A DNA stretch of 64,000 bases, taken from the NCBI RefSeq assembly GCF_019801465.1, contig NZ_JAHVJA010000001.1:62001-126000 (forward strand), written 5' to 3'. Positions 1 through 8,781 of the stretch are shown piece by piece. Both the position numbers and the translations under genes were made by a program. This stretch comes from Leisingera daeponensis (GTDB lineage: Bacteria > Pseudomonadota > Alphaproteobacteria > Rhodobacterales > Rhodobacteraceae). Each line of letters opens with the position of its first letter. The first letter of the stretch is position 1. The notes beneath the pieces were generated by a model. It saw nothing but the letters and a program-made list of their open reading frames with translations. It made no database searches and was not told the DNA's origin.

Positions 1-872
1 TAAACCTCCAGCTCAACTGTCTCAGTGAACTTGGGGGCCGGGTCGTGCTGAGGGTCCTCAGGATCATGTTCATTATAGATCAGTTGCCCCTGGTCGCTGA
101 TGCTGAAACGCACGTTCCTGAGTTCCTTGGACAGCAGGCCGGCCATCAGCTTGCGGACCACAAAAGGCGCGTAGACCAGGCCGTCAAAGCTTTGCTCGCG
201 TTCGTGGCGGCCCGCGGTGTCACTGCCCGAGTAGAACGGAGCATAAAACAGGAACCCCGGCGTGCTGCTTTCGTCCTGCACCAGAACGATCGGGGCGGTG
301 ATCCGGGCCTCGCCGGTCGTGCTGCTGGCCAGGGCTGCCTTCCGCCGGTGGGATTCATGGGCGACGTCCAGGCCAACCGCTGCGGCATTCATATCCTCGG
401 GTTCAATAAAGGAGATGGGCAGCCGGACGCTGTTGTCATGGGCCGGGTAAACTGAAAATTCCGGCCGTTCGCTGCGCCGGGTCCGCAGATAGGCATTATA
501 CTGGCCGGGACCGACATGATGGATGATGCCGATCCCATTGATGCCGGGATATCTTTGATCCACCCGCAGCGCGCGCGCGAAGTCCTTCCATTGCCGGTAG
601 GTCATGTCGCCGCCATGGGACTGGACCGCGGAGACGCCGGCCCACAGGGCGTCCTCGTACTTTTCCATCCGGGCGGAAATCAGCCCGGCGGCCTGATCAC
701 GGGCGGCCTTAAAGGCGTTTTCGATGCGGGTGTCGGTCTGCGCGCTGGCATAGACATAGGCGCCAAGCGTCATCATCAGCGAGAGGCCGATGACAAGAGC
801 ATGAACCAGGGGCAGGTGGCTGTCCCGGAGGAGGCGGTGCCAGCTTCCGGTACCGGGGAAACTTTTCATCAT
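1..872 (-). CDS. CHASE-domain membrane sensor, C-terminal part outside window
   Basis: The minus-strand frame is open from an ATG at 872 to the window edge with no stop (290 codons). A hydrophobic segment near residues 20-38 is followed by a large extracytoplasmic domain resembling CHASE (residues about 70-290), with the typical stretch YPGINGIGIIHHV and an AP-x-F-Y-x-G-like region. CHASE domains sense small ligands outside the membrane and are normally fused to a diguanylate cyclase, phosphodiesterase or histidine kinase, which would lie left of position 1. A second ATG follows at 869 and a GTG lies at 881; AAAGGG about ten bases upstream favours 872. The output domain, and so the pathway, cannot be told. 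Confidence 0.8.
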   Translation of the reverse strand, partial: MMKSFPGTGSWHRLLRDSHLPLVHALVIGLSLMMTLGAYVYASAQTDTRIENAFKAARDQAAGLISARMEKYEDALWAGVSAVQSHGGDMTYRQWKDFARALRVDQRYPGINGIGIIHHVGPGQYNAYLRTRRSERPEFSVYPAHDNSVRLPISFIEPEDMNAAAVGLDVAHESHRRKAALASSTTGEARITAPIVLVQDESSTPGFLFYAPFYSGSDTAGRHEREQSFDGLVYAPFVVRKLMAGLLSKELRNVRFSISDQGQLIYNEHDPEDPQHDPAPKFTETVELEV

Positions 873-1056
873 CAAAATCACACCCTTTACGCAGCGGCTT
901 TATTCTGCTTTGGCGCGATTTAATAAATGGTAAACGGCTGTAATGGTTGTGATGAAATAGTCCGGCGCAGATCCTGCGGGCCGTCAGCCGCGCGACAGGA
1001 ACAGCCCCAGGTTCAGCCAGGCTGTTTGACGGACGCCCCGGCAGCATTGCAGCGGA

Positions 1057-1896
1057 TCAATTGCTGGCGACCTGCAGTCCCGCTGCGCGGCTGACGGCCC
1101 GGGTGAAGGCATCGCCTGAGGGCGTCAGGGTCAGGTCGTCGCGCAAGAGATTGATTTGCGGCGCGCGGCCCTGCCAGGGGTAAGGGTTGGCTGCAAACCA
1201 GGCGTGGCGTTCGACAAAGGGCAGGCGCTCCATCATCGCAATTGCCTTGCGGGCAAAGGCGGCGTTGCCGGCGTGGCTGGCCGCAGCGGGGCGGGACCAA
1301 TCGATATGGGCGAATTCAGTCACCCAAACCGGGCGGCCGTATTCGCGGTGCACGGCGCGCAGCCATCGCTCAAAATCGCCGACGTTGCCGTCTTCGGAGT
1401 AGTAGTGAACAGCGATGAAATCGACACGCAGCCCCTTGCCCTCGGCCTGGTCCATAAAGCGTCGCAGCCAGGAGTTGCGCCCCAGGGTTCCGGACTGGGT
1501 GGTGGCCGGGCTGCCCAGGCGCAGCCCATGGCGTTCCAGTTTCGGCCACAGTTTGACCGCCTTGTCCACGGTCATGCCGGCTTGGTGGCCTCCGGTATGC
1601 CCGTCGGGTTCGTTAAAGCCGAGCAGAGCAGTCACTTTCCGGTCCGACCGGATGCGCTTGTTGACATCGCCTGCGCCATGGATCATCGGCACAAATTCGA
1701 CAGAGCGGTTCTGGCGGCCCCTGTGGTACATCTGGTCCGGCCGCCAGTTGTAGTACCAGCCGAGACCCGGCGTGTCCTCTATCCAGCTGAGGATGCTGTT
1801 GCTGGAATTCTCCCAGGCGCCGACGCCTGCTTTCTGCGCCGCGGCAGGCCATGCCAATAGCATGAGCCCCAACGTGAGGAAAATGTGCCTGATCAT
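1057..1896 (-). CDS. Secreted glycoside hydrolase, Asl1-like (GH128 type)
   Basis: The 279-residue product begins with a Sec signal peptide (hydrophobic residues 4-20 ending AAAQ). The rest looks like the Glyco_hydro_cc/Asl1 family, a TIM-barrel related to endo-beta-1,3-glucanases of GH128. Two candidate catalytic glutamates are visible: E96 in LGFNEPDGH (acid/base) and E194 in PVWVTEFAH (nucleophile). WYYNW at about 47-51 and the FIAVHYY strand also fit. It probably cleaves extracellular beta-1,3-glucan such as laminarin or an endogenous glucan; the substrate is inferred from the family. The gene stands alone: the sensor gene downstream begins at 872, 185 bp away, with no obvious link. Confidence 0.8.
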   Translation of the reverse strand: MIRHIFLTLGLMLLAWPAAAQKAGVGAWENSSNSILSWIEDTPGLGWYYNWRPDQMYHRGRQNRSVEFVPMIHGAGDVNKRIRSDRKVTALLGFNEPDGHTGGHQAGMTVDKAVKLWPKLERHGLRLGSPATTQSGTLGRNSWLRRFMDQAEGKGLRVDFIAVHYYSEDGNVGDFERWLRAVHREYGRPVWVTEFAHIDWSRPAAASHAGNAAFARKAIAMMERLPFVERHAWFAANPYPWQGRAPQINLLRDDLTLTPSGDAFTRAVSRAAGLQVASN

Positions 1897-2053
1897 ACTG
1901 CTCTCTTGTTGTTGCCAGCAGCATAGCAGGATCTGGTAGGTGTGTCAGGTCGATGCTACTAGATACAGATGCAATTGGCGGCAATTTGCCCGCATCTGTG
2001 CAACTGCCTGAGGTGAAAGGGAAACCGTTTGTCCGCCGCTGCGGCTGCGCGGC

Positions 2054-3067
2054 TCAGCGCAGCGATGCCCGCTTCAGGAGCCGCACCGCGTCCGGGCGGT
2101 CCAGCAGCGACCGGCTCACGTCCAGCCCGTAAGCACCGCGCCTGTGCGAATCGGGCAGGAAACCGGGGCGGGCGGTCCAGAACTCATCCGGCAGCACCGG
2201 GCGGGTCACGGGGTCGAGGAAGGTGCTCTCGGCCGCGATCCCTTCGGCGTAGATGATGTGGTGCTGGTCAAACAGGATCTGGAAATAGTCGGTGAACCCC
2301 CCGTCCAGCACCACCACGCTGCCGCCATTCACCAAATCGCGGGCGCGCACCAGCAGTTCCTGCGCGCCGGCACCGATCTCGTCCCGGCGCTGGTAGACCA
2401 TCAGCCGGTGGCTGGGGCTGACGATCAGGTCGTTCGAGTTGTTCAGGGCGTCCTTGCGGATCAGGATCGGGGCGAGGTCGCCGACGGCGCGCAGGGTGGA
2501 CTGGCCGACCCAGCGCACCTCCTGAATGCCGTCGTCGCGGGTCAGCACCCGGTCGCCGGGTCGCATGTCCTCAATCCGGCGCTGCTCTCCGGTCGACAGG
2601 GTGATGCGGGTGCCTCGGGTGAAGGAAACGCAGGCTGATTGCGCCAGCTTCCGCCGGGCCGGTTCACGTTCCGCCTTGACGAGGGTGTAAGGCATCTGCG
2701 CCTGCAGCGGCGCCAGCGGCACCAGGAAAATCGCGGCGATATAGCCCTCGGAGTCGGCTTCCACCATCACCAGAATCTCGGTGTTGGGCCCGCGGTCGGG
2801 CATCAGGGTGAGCAGGCAGTCCAGGTGCAGCACCGCGCCGGGGGTGCCGATGGCGGTGCCGTCGTCAATCGAAAGACTGCCGTCATGATGGGCGGCGATA
2901 CCCAGGCGCCTCGGCGGCGCCGCGCTGTCCAGCAGATAGATGTCATCCAGCACCAGATCCTCAAGCACGCCAAGAGAGTCGCCCATGTTGGCGCCGTATT
3001 CCACGCGGAAACGCTCGGCCGGGTAGGCCTGGACGGAGGAAAGGCTGGCGGTCACTGTCTGTCCCAT
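2054..3067 (-). CDS. Hint-domain protein (Hint_2 type)
   Basis: 337 residues from the ATG at 3067; the frame stays open upstream but that extension is Arg/Pro-rich, low-complexity and overlaps the promoter region of the divergent SDR gene, so I reject it. Residues about 145-280 form a Hint (hedgehog/intein) domain: nucleophile C146 in ACVSFTRGTRI, then MRPGDRVLTRDDGIQEVRW and the SPSHRLMVY block at 217-225. The first 140 residues are acidic and beta-rich without a signal peptide. Rhodobacteraceae carry many stand-alone Hint_2 proteins, sometimes linked to RTX-type exoproteins; their job is unclear. No typical Shine-Dalgarno is seen before the start. A second Hint protein lies at 24148-24828. 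Confidence 0.78.
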   Translation of the reverse strand: MGQTVTASLSSVQAYPAERFRVEYGANMGDSLGVLEDLVLDDIYLLDSAAPPRRLGIAAHHDGSLSIDDGTAIGTPGAVLHLDCLLTLMPDRGPNTEILVMVEADSEGYIAAIFLVPLAPLQAQMPYTLVKAEREPARRKLAQSACVSFTRGTRITLSTGEQRRIEDMRPGDRVLTRDDGIQEVRWVGQSTLRAVGDLAPILIRKDALNNSNDLIVSPSHRLMVYQRRDEIGAGAQELLVRARDLVNGGSVVVLDGGFTDYFQILFDQHHIIYAEGIAAESTFLDPVTRPVLPDEFWTARPGFLPDSHRRGAYGLDVSRSLLDRPDAVRLLKRASLR

Positions 3068-3276
3068 GCGGTTCTGCTGAGGTTCTTCATTCGGATATAG
3101 CCCCTGAAAAGCTTCCTGTCTGGTGAAATTGCTCTGAAATTGTGGCGAAACGGCGGAGGGAAGGCGCTGTTTTTCCGGCAGTTTAACCTTCGGGGCGGGT
3201 ACTGCGGGGCTGGCCTTCGGGGAACGGCCGGTGCAATCTCTGCGACAACTGAGAAGATTCCCGAGGGAGGACAAAG

Positions 3277-4056
3277 ATGGATCTGGGTATTTCGGGCAAG
3301 CGTGCGCTGGTCTGCGCCAGCAGCAAGGGGCTTGGGCTCGGCTGTGCCGAGGCACTGGCAGAGGCCGGGGTGAACCTGGTGATGAACGCCCGCGGCGCCG
3401 GGGCGCTGGAGGCATCCGCGCAGGCAATCCGTGATCGGTACGGCGTCGATGTGGCGACCGTTGCCGCCGATGTGACCACGCCGGAGGGCCAGAAGCAGGT
3501 GCTGGATGCAGCGAAGGGCGTGGACATCCTGGTGACCAACGCGGGCGGCCCGCCGCCGGGCATGTGGACTGACTGGGACCGCGAAGATTTCATCAAGGCG
3601 CTGGATGCAAACATGCTGACGCCGATCGCGCTGATCAAGGCGCTGGTGCCGGGCATGATGGAGCGCGGCTGGGGCCGGGTGGTCAACATCACCTCGGTCT
3701 CGGTGAAATCGCCAATCCCGGTGCTGGGGCTGTCGAACGCGGCACGCGCCGGGCTTACCGGCTATGTCGCGGGCACCGCGCGCCAGGTGGCCGGACAGGG
3801 CGTCATCATGAACAACCTGCAGCCGGGCATCCACGCCACCGACCGCGCCGTGTCGCTGGACGATGGCGCCGCCAAGGCGCAGGGCATCACCGCCGAAGAG
3901 GCCAAGGTGCAGCGCTGCGCCACCATTCCGGCAGGCCGCTACGGCACCCGCCAGGAATTCGGCGCCACCTGCGCCTTCCTCTGCTCGCAGCACGCGGGCT
4001 TCATGGTCGGCCAGAACATCCTGCTGGATGGCGGCGCCACCAACACCACGATGTAA
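3277..4056 (+). CDS. Divergent SDR-family protein lacking the catalytic Tyr/Lys
   Basis: 259 residues, preceded by a strong GAGGGAGGAC ribosome site. It has a Rossmann N-terminus (VCASSKGLGLGCAEAL in place of TGxxxGIG), the TNAGG motif at 88-91 and the ITSVS strand, ending in the usual LLDGG. At the YxxxK position the sequence reads SNAAR, so Tyr is Ser153 and Lys is Arg157. This matches the group often labelled beta-ketoacyl-ACP-reductase-like SDR without a full catalytic tetrad. A dehydrogenase role is therefore doubtful; it may bind NAD(P) or act with other residues. It is followed after 10 bp by the DNA-repair gene, whose ribosome site TAAGGAG overlaps this stop codon, suggesting co-translation. 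Confidence 0.85.
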   Translation: MDLGISGKRALVCASSKGLGLGCAEALAEAGVNLVMNARGAGALEASAQAIRDRYGVDVATVAADVTTPEGQKQVLDAAKGVDILVTNAGGPPPGMWTDWDREDFIKALDANMLTPIALIKALVPGMMERGWGRVVNITSVSVKSPIPVLGLSNAARAGLTGYVAGTARQVAGQGVIMNNLQPGIHATDRAVSLDDGAAKAQGITAEEAKVQRCATIPAGRYGTRQEFGATCAFLCSQHAGFMVGQNILLDGGATNTTM

Positions 4057-4066
4057 GGAGCCGGGC

Positions 4067-5188
4067 ATGGCCAGCGGGTTTTCCCTGAAAGACCAGCTGT
4101 TCAACCGCGACAAGGTCCGCTATCTGGCGGGCCTTTTTTCTGCGACTGACGCTGGATTTGATGCTGCCGCCTTCGAGGCGCAGGTGATGGCGGATCTGCC
4201 CGCGCTGGAGCTGAAGCAGCGCATCACGCTGATCGCCGGTGTGCTGGCAGAGCATCTGCCCGCCAGCCTCCCCGATGCGGCGCCGGTTCTGCTGCGCGCG
4301 CTGCCGCCTCCGCTGGACCCGTCGCTGAAGGATGGTGATTTCGGCGATTTTATCTTTGCCCCTTTGGGCGAATATGTCGCCCGCCGCGGGCTGGAGGATC
4401 ACCGCGATCTGTCGCTGGACCTGCTGGAGGAGATCACCCAGCGCTTCTCGATGGAATGGGCCATCCGCCCCTTCCTGAACCGCTGGCCTGCTGAGGTGCT
4501 GGCGCGGATGGAGGGCTGGGCCGGGCATTCCAGCTATCACGTCCGCCGCCTGGTCAGCGAGGGCACACGGCCCAGGCTGCCCTGGGGCGAGGCGGTGGGG
4601 CTGGCGCTGGCCGATCCGCTGCCGCTGCTGGACCGGCTGCACGGCGACAACGCGCGCTTCGTGACGCGCTCGGTCGCCAATCACCTCAACGACATCGCCA
4701 AGAAGAAACCCGCTCTGGTGATGGACCGGCTGGAGCGCTGGCAGGCCGCCGGGGCGCAGACCCGAAGGGAGCTGGACTGGATCACCGCCCACGCCCTGCG
4801 CGGGTTGGTCAAGGCAGGCGATCCGCGGGCGATGAAAATGCTGGGCTATGACCCGGATCTGGAGCTGGACACCCGAATCCAGGCGCCGGGAGCGGTGCGC
4901 ATCGGCGAGTCGCTGGATTTCTCCTGTCGACTGCAGGGTGCGGCAGGGGCGCCGGTACTGGTGGATTATATCCTGCATTTCCAGCGCCCTGCGGGCAGAA
5001 CCTCAGCCAAGGTGTTCAAGCTGAAGCAGGCCAAGATCACCGGCGGCACACTGGAGCTGGCCAAGAAGCACAAGCTGAAGGGCGATGCCACGACCTTTCG
5101 GCTGGTGCCGGGTCCGCACCGGGTGGAGCTGATGGTCAACGGCCGCGTCCGCGCCGAAGCCGCCTTTGAGCTGCTGCCGGAGGCCTGA
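4067..5188 (+). CDS. AlkC/AlkD-like DNA alkylation repair protein
   Basis: 373 residues. The ATG at 4067 is chosen because TAAGGAG lies 7 bp ahead; the longer open frame only overlaps the SDR gene. Residues 1-265 are HEAT-like helical repeats with the AlkC signature region GHSSYHVRRLVSEGTRPRLPW. Residues about 275-370 are a beta-rich Ig-like domain, as in the AlkC subclass where this domain helps hold DNA. The family excises N3- and N7-alkylated bases without base flipping. It acts in the cytoplasm and is translationally coupled to the upstream SDR gene, though no functional link is known to me. A plain AlkD-like protein without glycosylase activity is the alternative. Confidence 0.8.
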   Translation: MASGFSLKDQLFNRDKVRYLAGLFSATDAGFDAAAFEAQVMADLPALELKQRITLIAGVLAEHLPASLPDAAPVLLRALPPPLDPSLKDGDFGDFIFAPLGEYVARRGLEDHRDLSLDLLEEITQRFSMEWAIRPFLNRWPAEVLARMEGWAGHSSYHVRRLVSEGTRPRLPWGEAVGLALADPLPLLDRLHGDNARFVTRSVANHLNDIAKKKPALVMDRLERWQAAGAQTRRELDWITAHALRGLVKAGDPRAMKMLGYDPDLELDTRIQAPGAVRIGESLDFSCRLQGAAGAPVLVDYILHFQRPAGRTSAKVFKLKQAKITGGTLELAKKHKLKGDATTFRLVPGPHRVELMVNGRVRAEAAFELLPEA

Positions 5189-5298
5189 GGGCCGCGCGGC
5201 GGCGCAGCGGCTGACGCGGCATCACGTTCCTGTGCAAGATCTGGCAGCGGCCGGGCGCCGCTGCTAGTCCGGGGCGGGTCACATCACGGGAACCCGCC

Positions 5299-6681
5299 AT
5301 GCAAGCCTTTGCCATCACCGCGCTCTTTGCGGCCGTCATTGCCCTCAGCCTGATTTTCGCGCCGCGCCGGGTGACCGTGGGCGGCTTCTTCGGCGGCGAG
5401 GCTGCCAGCGGCCGCGCACCGGGGCTGTGGACGCTGGTTCTGTCGCAGGTCACCACCTGGATCTTCGCGCGCTCGCTGATGAATGCGGCGATCCTGGGCT
5501 TCTACTACGGCATTGCCGGCACGCTGGCATATGCGGCCTACTACGGCTCATTCCTGACCGGCGGCTATATCGTCGGGCGGATGCGCGCGCAGGGGGCAGG
5601 GTCGGTTCAGGACTGGCTGGCGCAACGGTTCGGCGCTGTCGGCACCATGGCCTACAACCTGGTGATCGCGCTGCGGCTTCTGTCCGAGGTCTTTGCCAAC
5701 CTCCTTGTGGTCGGGCTGATCTTCGCCGCCGCCCTGCCGCAGGTCCAGGGCGCCGAGACCATCGCCATCGTTGCCGTCGGGCTGCTGGCGCTGGGCTATT
5801 CCGCCTGGGGCGGGCTGTCGGCGGCGCTGCGCACCGATGTGATCCAGATGCTGGTGTTCCTAGCGGTGTTCGGCACGGCGCTGGCGGCGCTCATGCTGCG
5901 GCCGGGGTTTGACATCGGCGCGGTGCTGACCGCGCCGGGGGCTGCGGGGGCGCACAACGGCTGGGTGCTGCTGGCGGTTGCCGCGCTGCAGGTGTTCTCC
6001 TACCCGGTGCATGACCCGGTGATGATGGACCGCGGCTTCCTCGCCGATCCCGCCACCACCCGCAAAAGCTTCTTGCATGCCTTCTGGATTTCTGCGCTCT
6101 GCATCATCGGCTTCGGTTTCTTCGGCATCCAGGCCTCGCTCGAAGGCGCAGCTTACGAGGGGCAGCTTTTGGGCACCTGGGCCGCGATTCTGCCGGGCTG
6201 GGTCTATGTGCTGCTGATCGTCTCGCTGCTGGTCTCGGCGCTGTCGACGCTGGATTCGGCGCTCAGCAGTGCCGCGCGCCTGGTGACCGAGGAGCTGCGC
6301 CTGGCGCCGCGCACCCTGGCGGGCGGCCGGCTGGCAATGCTGGGCTTTGCCGCCGCAGGCGGCGCGCTGACGCTCTGGGGCAATCAGACGCTGTTCGACG
6401 CGGTGGCGGTCTCGGGCACGGCATCCATGTTCCTCACGCCGGTGCTGGCGGCGGCGCTGGCCGGGCGGCAGGTGGCGCTTTGGGCCTATCTTGCCAGCTT
6501 TGCCGCGGCGATGGCGGGGGCGGCGGCCTATATGCTGCGCGATCTGCCGGCCGTCGCGGCGCTGCTTTATGAGGGGCACAAATACGAACAGCTGCTGCAG
6601 ATCTGCCTGGTTGTGCTGCTGGCCGGTTTTGCCGCCGCGGCGGCCGGCAGCCGCAGGGTTGAAGCAGGGCAGGCGGGCTGA
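5299..6681 (+). CDS. Sodium:solute symporter family permease
   Basis: 460 residues with about 12-13 hydrophobic segments over the whole length, and no signal peptide beyond the first membrane span. Features of the SSS/SSF family (LeuT fold) include the early WTLVLSQVTTWIFARS helix, which corresponds to the substrate/Na+ binding span, and LVSALSTLDSALSSAARLV, the conserved helix with Na2-site serines near residue 320. The substrate is not evident; relatives carry proline, pantothenate, urea or sugars. The ABC ATPase gene follows after 53 bp in the same direction, but the two transporter types do not normally work together. Confidence 0.85.
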   Translation: MQAFAITALFAAVIALSLIFAPRRVTVGGFFGGEAASGRAPGLWTLVLSQVTTWIFARSLMNAAILGFYYGIAGTLAYAAYYGSFLTGGYIVGRMRAQGAGSVQDWLAQRFGAVGTMAYNLVIALRLLSEVFANLLVVGLIFAAALPQVQGAETIAIVAVGLLALGYSAWGGLSAALRTDVIQMLVFLAVFGTALAALMLRPGFDIGAVLTAPGAAGAHNGWVLLAVAALQVFSYPVHDPVMMDRGFLADPATTRKSFLHAFWISALCIIGFGFFGIQASLEGAAYEGQLLGTWAAILPGWVYVLLIVSLLVSALSTLDSALSSAARLVTEELRLAPRTLAGGRLAMLGFAAAGGALTLWGNQTLFDAVAVSGTASMFLTPVLAAALAGRQVALWAYLASFAAAMAGAAAYMLRDLPAVAALLYEGHKYEQLLQICLVVLLAGFAAAAAGSRRVEAGQAG

Positions 6682-6734
6682 TAGAGCTTCGGCAAAACCC
6701 GACGGAAACCGTCTGGGACCGCAAGAGGCGACAG

Positions 6735-7826
6735 GTGCACGTGCAGAGCCAAACTCCAGCCCCCCGTCTTGAAATCCGCAACATCAAGCGCTTCTTCGAA
6801 GGCCGCGCAGTGGTGGATGACGTGTCGCTGCAGATCCAGGCCGGGCAGGTCACCTGCCTGCTTGGCCCGTCGGGCTGCGGCAAATCCACCACCCTGCGGA
6901 TGATCGCCGGGGTGGAGATGCAGGACAGCGGCGAGATCTATGTCGACGGCAAGCTGATCTGCGACACCGTGTTCCGGGTGCCGCCGGAACGGCGCGAGAT
7001 CGGGTTGATGTTTCAGGACTTTGCGCTGTTTCCGCATCTCAGCGTCGCCGACAACGTCGGGTTCGGGCTGAAGGGCAGCAAAGACGAGAAGCGGGCGCGG
7101 GTCGAAGAGCTCTTGAACCGGGTGTCGCTGAAGCGCTTCATCGACGGCTATCCGCACCAATTGTCGGGCGGCGAGCAGCAGCGGGTGGCCCTGGCCCGCG
7201 CGATTGCGCCCCGGCCGCGGATTATGCTGATGGATGAGCCGTTCTCCGGGCTCGACAATCGGCTGCGCGACGGCATCCGGGATGAAACGCTGAGCCTGCT
7301 GAAGGAAGAAGATACCGCTGTCCTGCTGGTCACTCATGAGCCTGAAGAGGCGATGCGGATGGCCGACGAGATTGCGCTGATGCGCGGCGGGCGGATCGTG
7401 CAGCAGGGCGCACCATATAACGTCTATACCCACCCGGTGGACAAGGCGGCGGTGGCGTTCTTCAGCGATGTGAACGTGCTGAAGGCGGAAGTGAACGGCG
7501 CGCTGGCGCGCACCGCCTTTGGCGAGTTCCTGGCACCGGGGGTGGCGGATGGCACCGCGGTGGAGATCGTGTTCCGCCCGCAGCACCTGCGCATCGACTT
7601 TGACCGCGGCGGCCAGGGGCCGCTGCCGACCCCCAGCGACGGGGTGCCGGCCCGGGCGGTGGTCGAGCGCGCGCGCTTTCTGGGCAGCGAAAGCCTGGTC
7701 GAGTTCCGGATGGATTTCGATGGCTCGGTTCTGAAGGCCACGGTGCCCAACGTCTTCCTGCCGGAACCCGGCCGGGTGATGTGGCTGACGGTGCGCCGAA
7801 ACCGTTGTTTTGTCTTCCCCGCCTGA
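6735..7826 (+). CDS. ABC transporter ATP-binding protein, FbpC/PotA type (orphan)
   Basis: 363 residues from a GTG at 6735, with no ATG in frame close by. All nucleotide-binding motifs are intact: Walker A LGPSGCGKSTT, Q-loop MFQDFALFPHL, signature LSGGEQQRVALARAI, Walker B IMLMDEP and the H-loop VLLVTHEPEEA. The C-terminal 110 residues look like the regulatory/TOBE-type extension of importers for Fe3+, spermidine/putrescine or related solutes. No permease or binding-protein gene lies nearby, so this ATPase either serves a transporter elsewhere or has been separated from its operon. It could share a transcript with the upstream symporter (53 bp gap). Confidence 0.85.
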   Translation: MHVQSQTPAPRLEIRNIKRFFEGRAVVDDVSLQIQAGQVTCLLGPSGCGKSTTLRMIAGVEMQDSGEIYVDGKLICDTVFRVPPERREIGLMFQDFALFPHLSVADNVGFGLKGSKDEKRARVEELLNRVSLKRFIDGYPHQLSGGEQQRVALARAIAPRPRIMLMDEPFSGLDNRLRDGIRDETLSLLKEEDTAVLLVTHEPEEAMRMADEIALMRGGRIVQQGAPYNVYTHPVDKAAVAFFSDVNVLKAEVNGALARTAFGEFLAPGVADGTAVEIVFRPQHLRIDFDRGGQGPLPTPSDGVPARAVVERARFLGSESLVEFRMDFDGSVLKATVPNVFLPEPGRVMWLTVRRNRCFVFPA

Positions 7827-7868
7827 GCGTCAGGAGGCATTCTGCAGCCAGGGAAGCCGGAGGTGCGG

Positions 7869-8720
7869 ATGCAGAACAGCTATCAGATCAGGCCGCTGAC
7901 GCCCGCGGAGATCCTGACCGCGGTGGTTTGGGCGGCGCGCGAAGGCTGGAACCCCGGTTATCAGGATGCCGCCTGCTTTGCCTCACTTGACCCCGAAGGG
8001 TTCTGGGGCGGGTTTCTGGACGGGCAGATGATCGCCTGCATCTCGGTGGTGAACTACGGGCAGGCGTTCGCCTTCCTCGGCTTTTACATCGTGGCGCCGG
8101 AATTCCGCGGGCAGGGTTACGGGTATGCCTTGTGGCAGCAGGCGCTGGAGCATGCCGGGAGCCGGGTTGTCGGCCTAGATGGGGTGGTGGACCAGCAGGA
8201 CAATTACCGACGGTCCGGCTTTGAGCTGGCGTACCGCAACATCCGCTTTGGCGGGGTGCCCTCTGGTGTGCTGGCGGCATCGCCTGAGTTCGATGTACAG
8301 ATGCTGACTGCCCTCGCGGCTGAGCTGGATACGTTGGATGCGCGCGTCTTTCCGGAGGCGCGCCAGGCTTTCTGGCAGCAGTGGCTGGGGGCGGAGGGCC
8401 ATCATTCCTTTGCCGCATACCGGGACGGCAGGCTGGCCGGGTTTGGCACCCTGCGGCCCTGCGGCAGCGGCTGCAAAATCGGGCCGCTGGTGGCGGTGTC
8501 CCGCCCGGCGGCCGAGGCGGTTCTGGCGCGGCTGCTGCAGGAACTGCCTGCGGGGCAGGAAGTGTTTCTGGATGTGCCGGAGCCCCATGCTGCGGCGGTT
8601 GAGATGGCGCGCGGCCTCGGGCTGGAACCGGTGTTTGAGACCGCCCGGATGTACCGCGGGCCTGCGCCGCAGCTGGAGACGGATTTGATCTATGGTGTCA
8701 CCAGTTTTGAGCTGGGTTAG
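7869..8720 (+). CDS. Two-domain GNAT family N-acetyltransferase
   Basis: 283 residues from the ATG at 7869, which has GGAGGT four bases ahead; a GTG two codons earlier is possible. Residues 1-140 are a GNAT domain with the acetyl-CoA loop FRGQGYGYALWQQAL. The second half (about 150-283) resembles the Acetyltransf_18-type C-terminal domain seen in YitH-like enzymes, with GCKIGPLVAVSRPAAEAVLARLL. Such enzymes acetylate amino groups of small molecules or proteins; no substrate can be inferred. It lies 42 bp after the ABC ATPase and may be co-transcribed. A dispersed hairpin repeat begins at its stop codon. Confidence 0.8.
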   Translation: MQNSYQIRPLTPAEILTAVVWAAREGWNPGYQDAACFASLDPEGFWGGFLDGQMIACISVVNYGQAFAFLGFYIVAPEFRGQGYGYALWQQALEHAGSRVVGLDGVVDQQDNYRRSGFELAYRNIRFGGVPSGVLAASPEFDVQMLTALAAELDTLDARVFPEARQAFWQQWLGAEGHHSFAAYRDGRLAGFGTLRPCGSGCKIGPLVAVSRPAAEAVLARLLQELPAGQEVFLDVPEPHAAAVEMARGLGLEPVFETARMYRGPAPQLETDLIYGVTSFELG

Positions 8721-8776
8721 GGGCGCTGCCCCCGCCGCCGCTGGCGGCTCCCCCGGAGTATTTTGAGAAAGATGAA
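8720..8776 (+). repeat. Dispersed GC-hairpin repeat, copy A
   Basis: GGGGCGCTGCCCCC hairpin, a second hairpin (GCCGCC/GGCGGC), then CCCCCGGAGTATTTT and an AAAGATGAA tail. It occupies the whole gap between the GNAT gene and the converging YafY-type gene. It shares its core with copies at 41983, 48455 and 61019. It may act as a bidirectional terminator here. Confidence 0.7.
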
Positions 8777-8781
8777 AAAGC

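Noticed and set aside
45-455. Open frames on the plus strand opposite the CHASE gene
   Set aside because: They are shorter than the continuous minus-strand frame that carries a recognisable domain.
2054-3427. Longer Hint protein starting at 3427
   Set aside because: The extra 120 residues are Arg/Pro/Ser-rich and overlap the promoter and start of the divergent SDR gene.
3863-4066. Upstream extension of the AlkC-like gene
   Set aside because: It overlaps the SDR frame, and a TAAGGAG ribosome site directly precedes the ATG at 4067.
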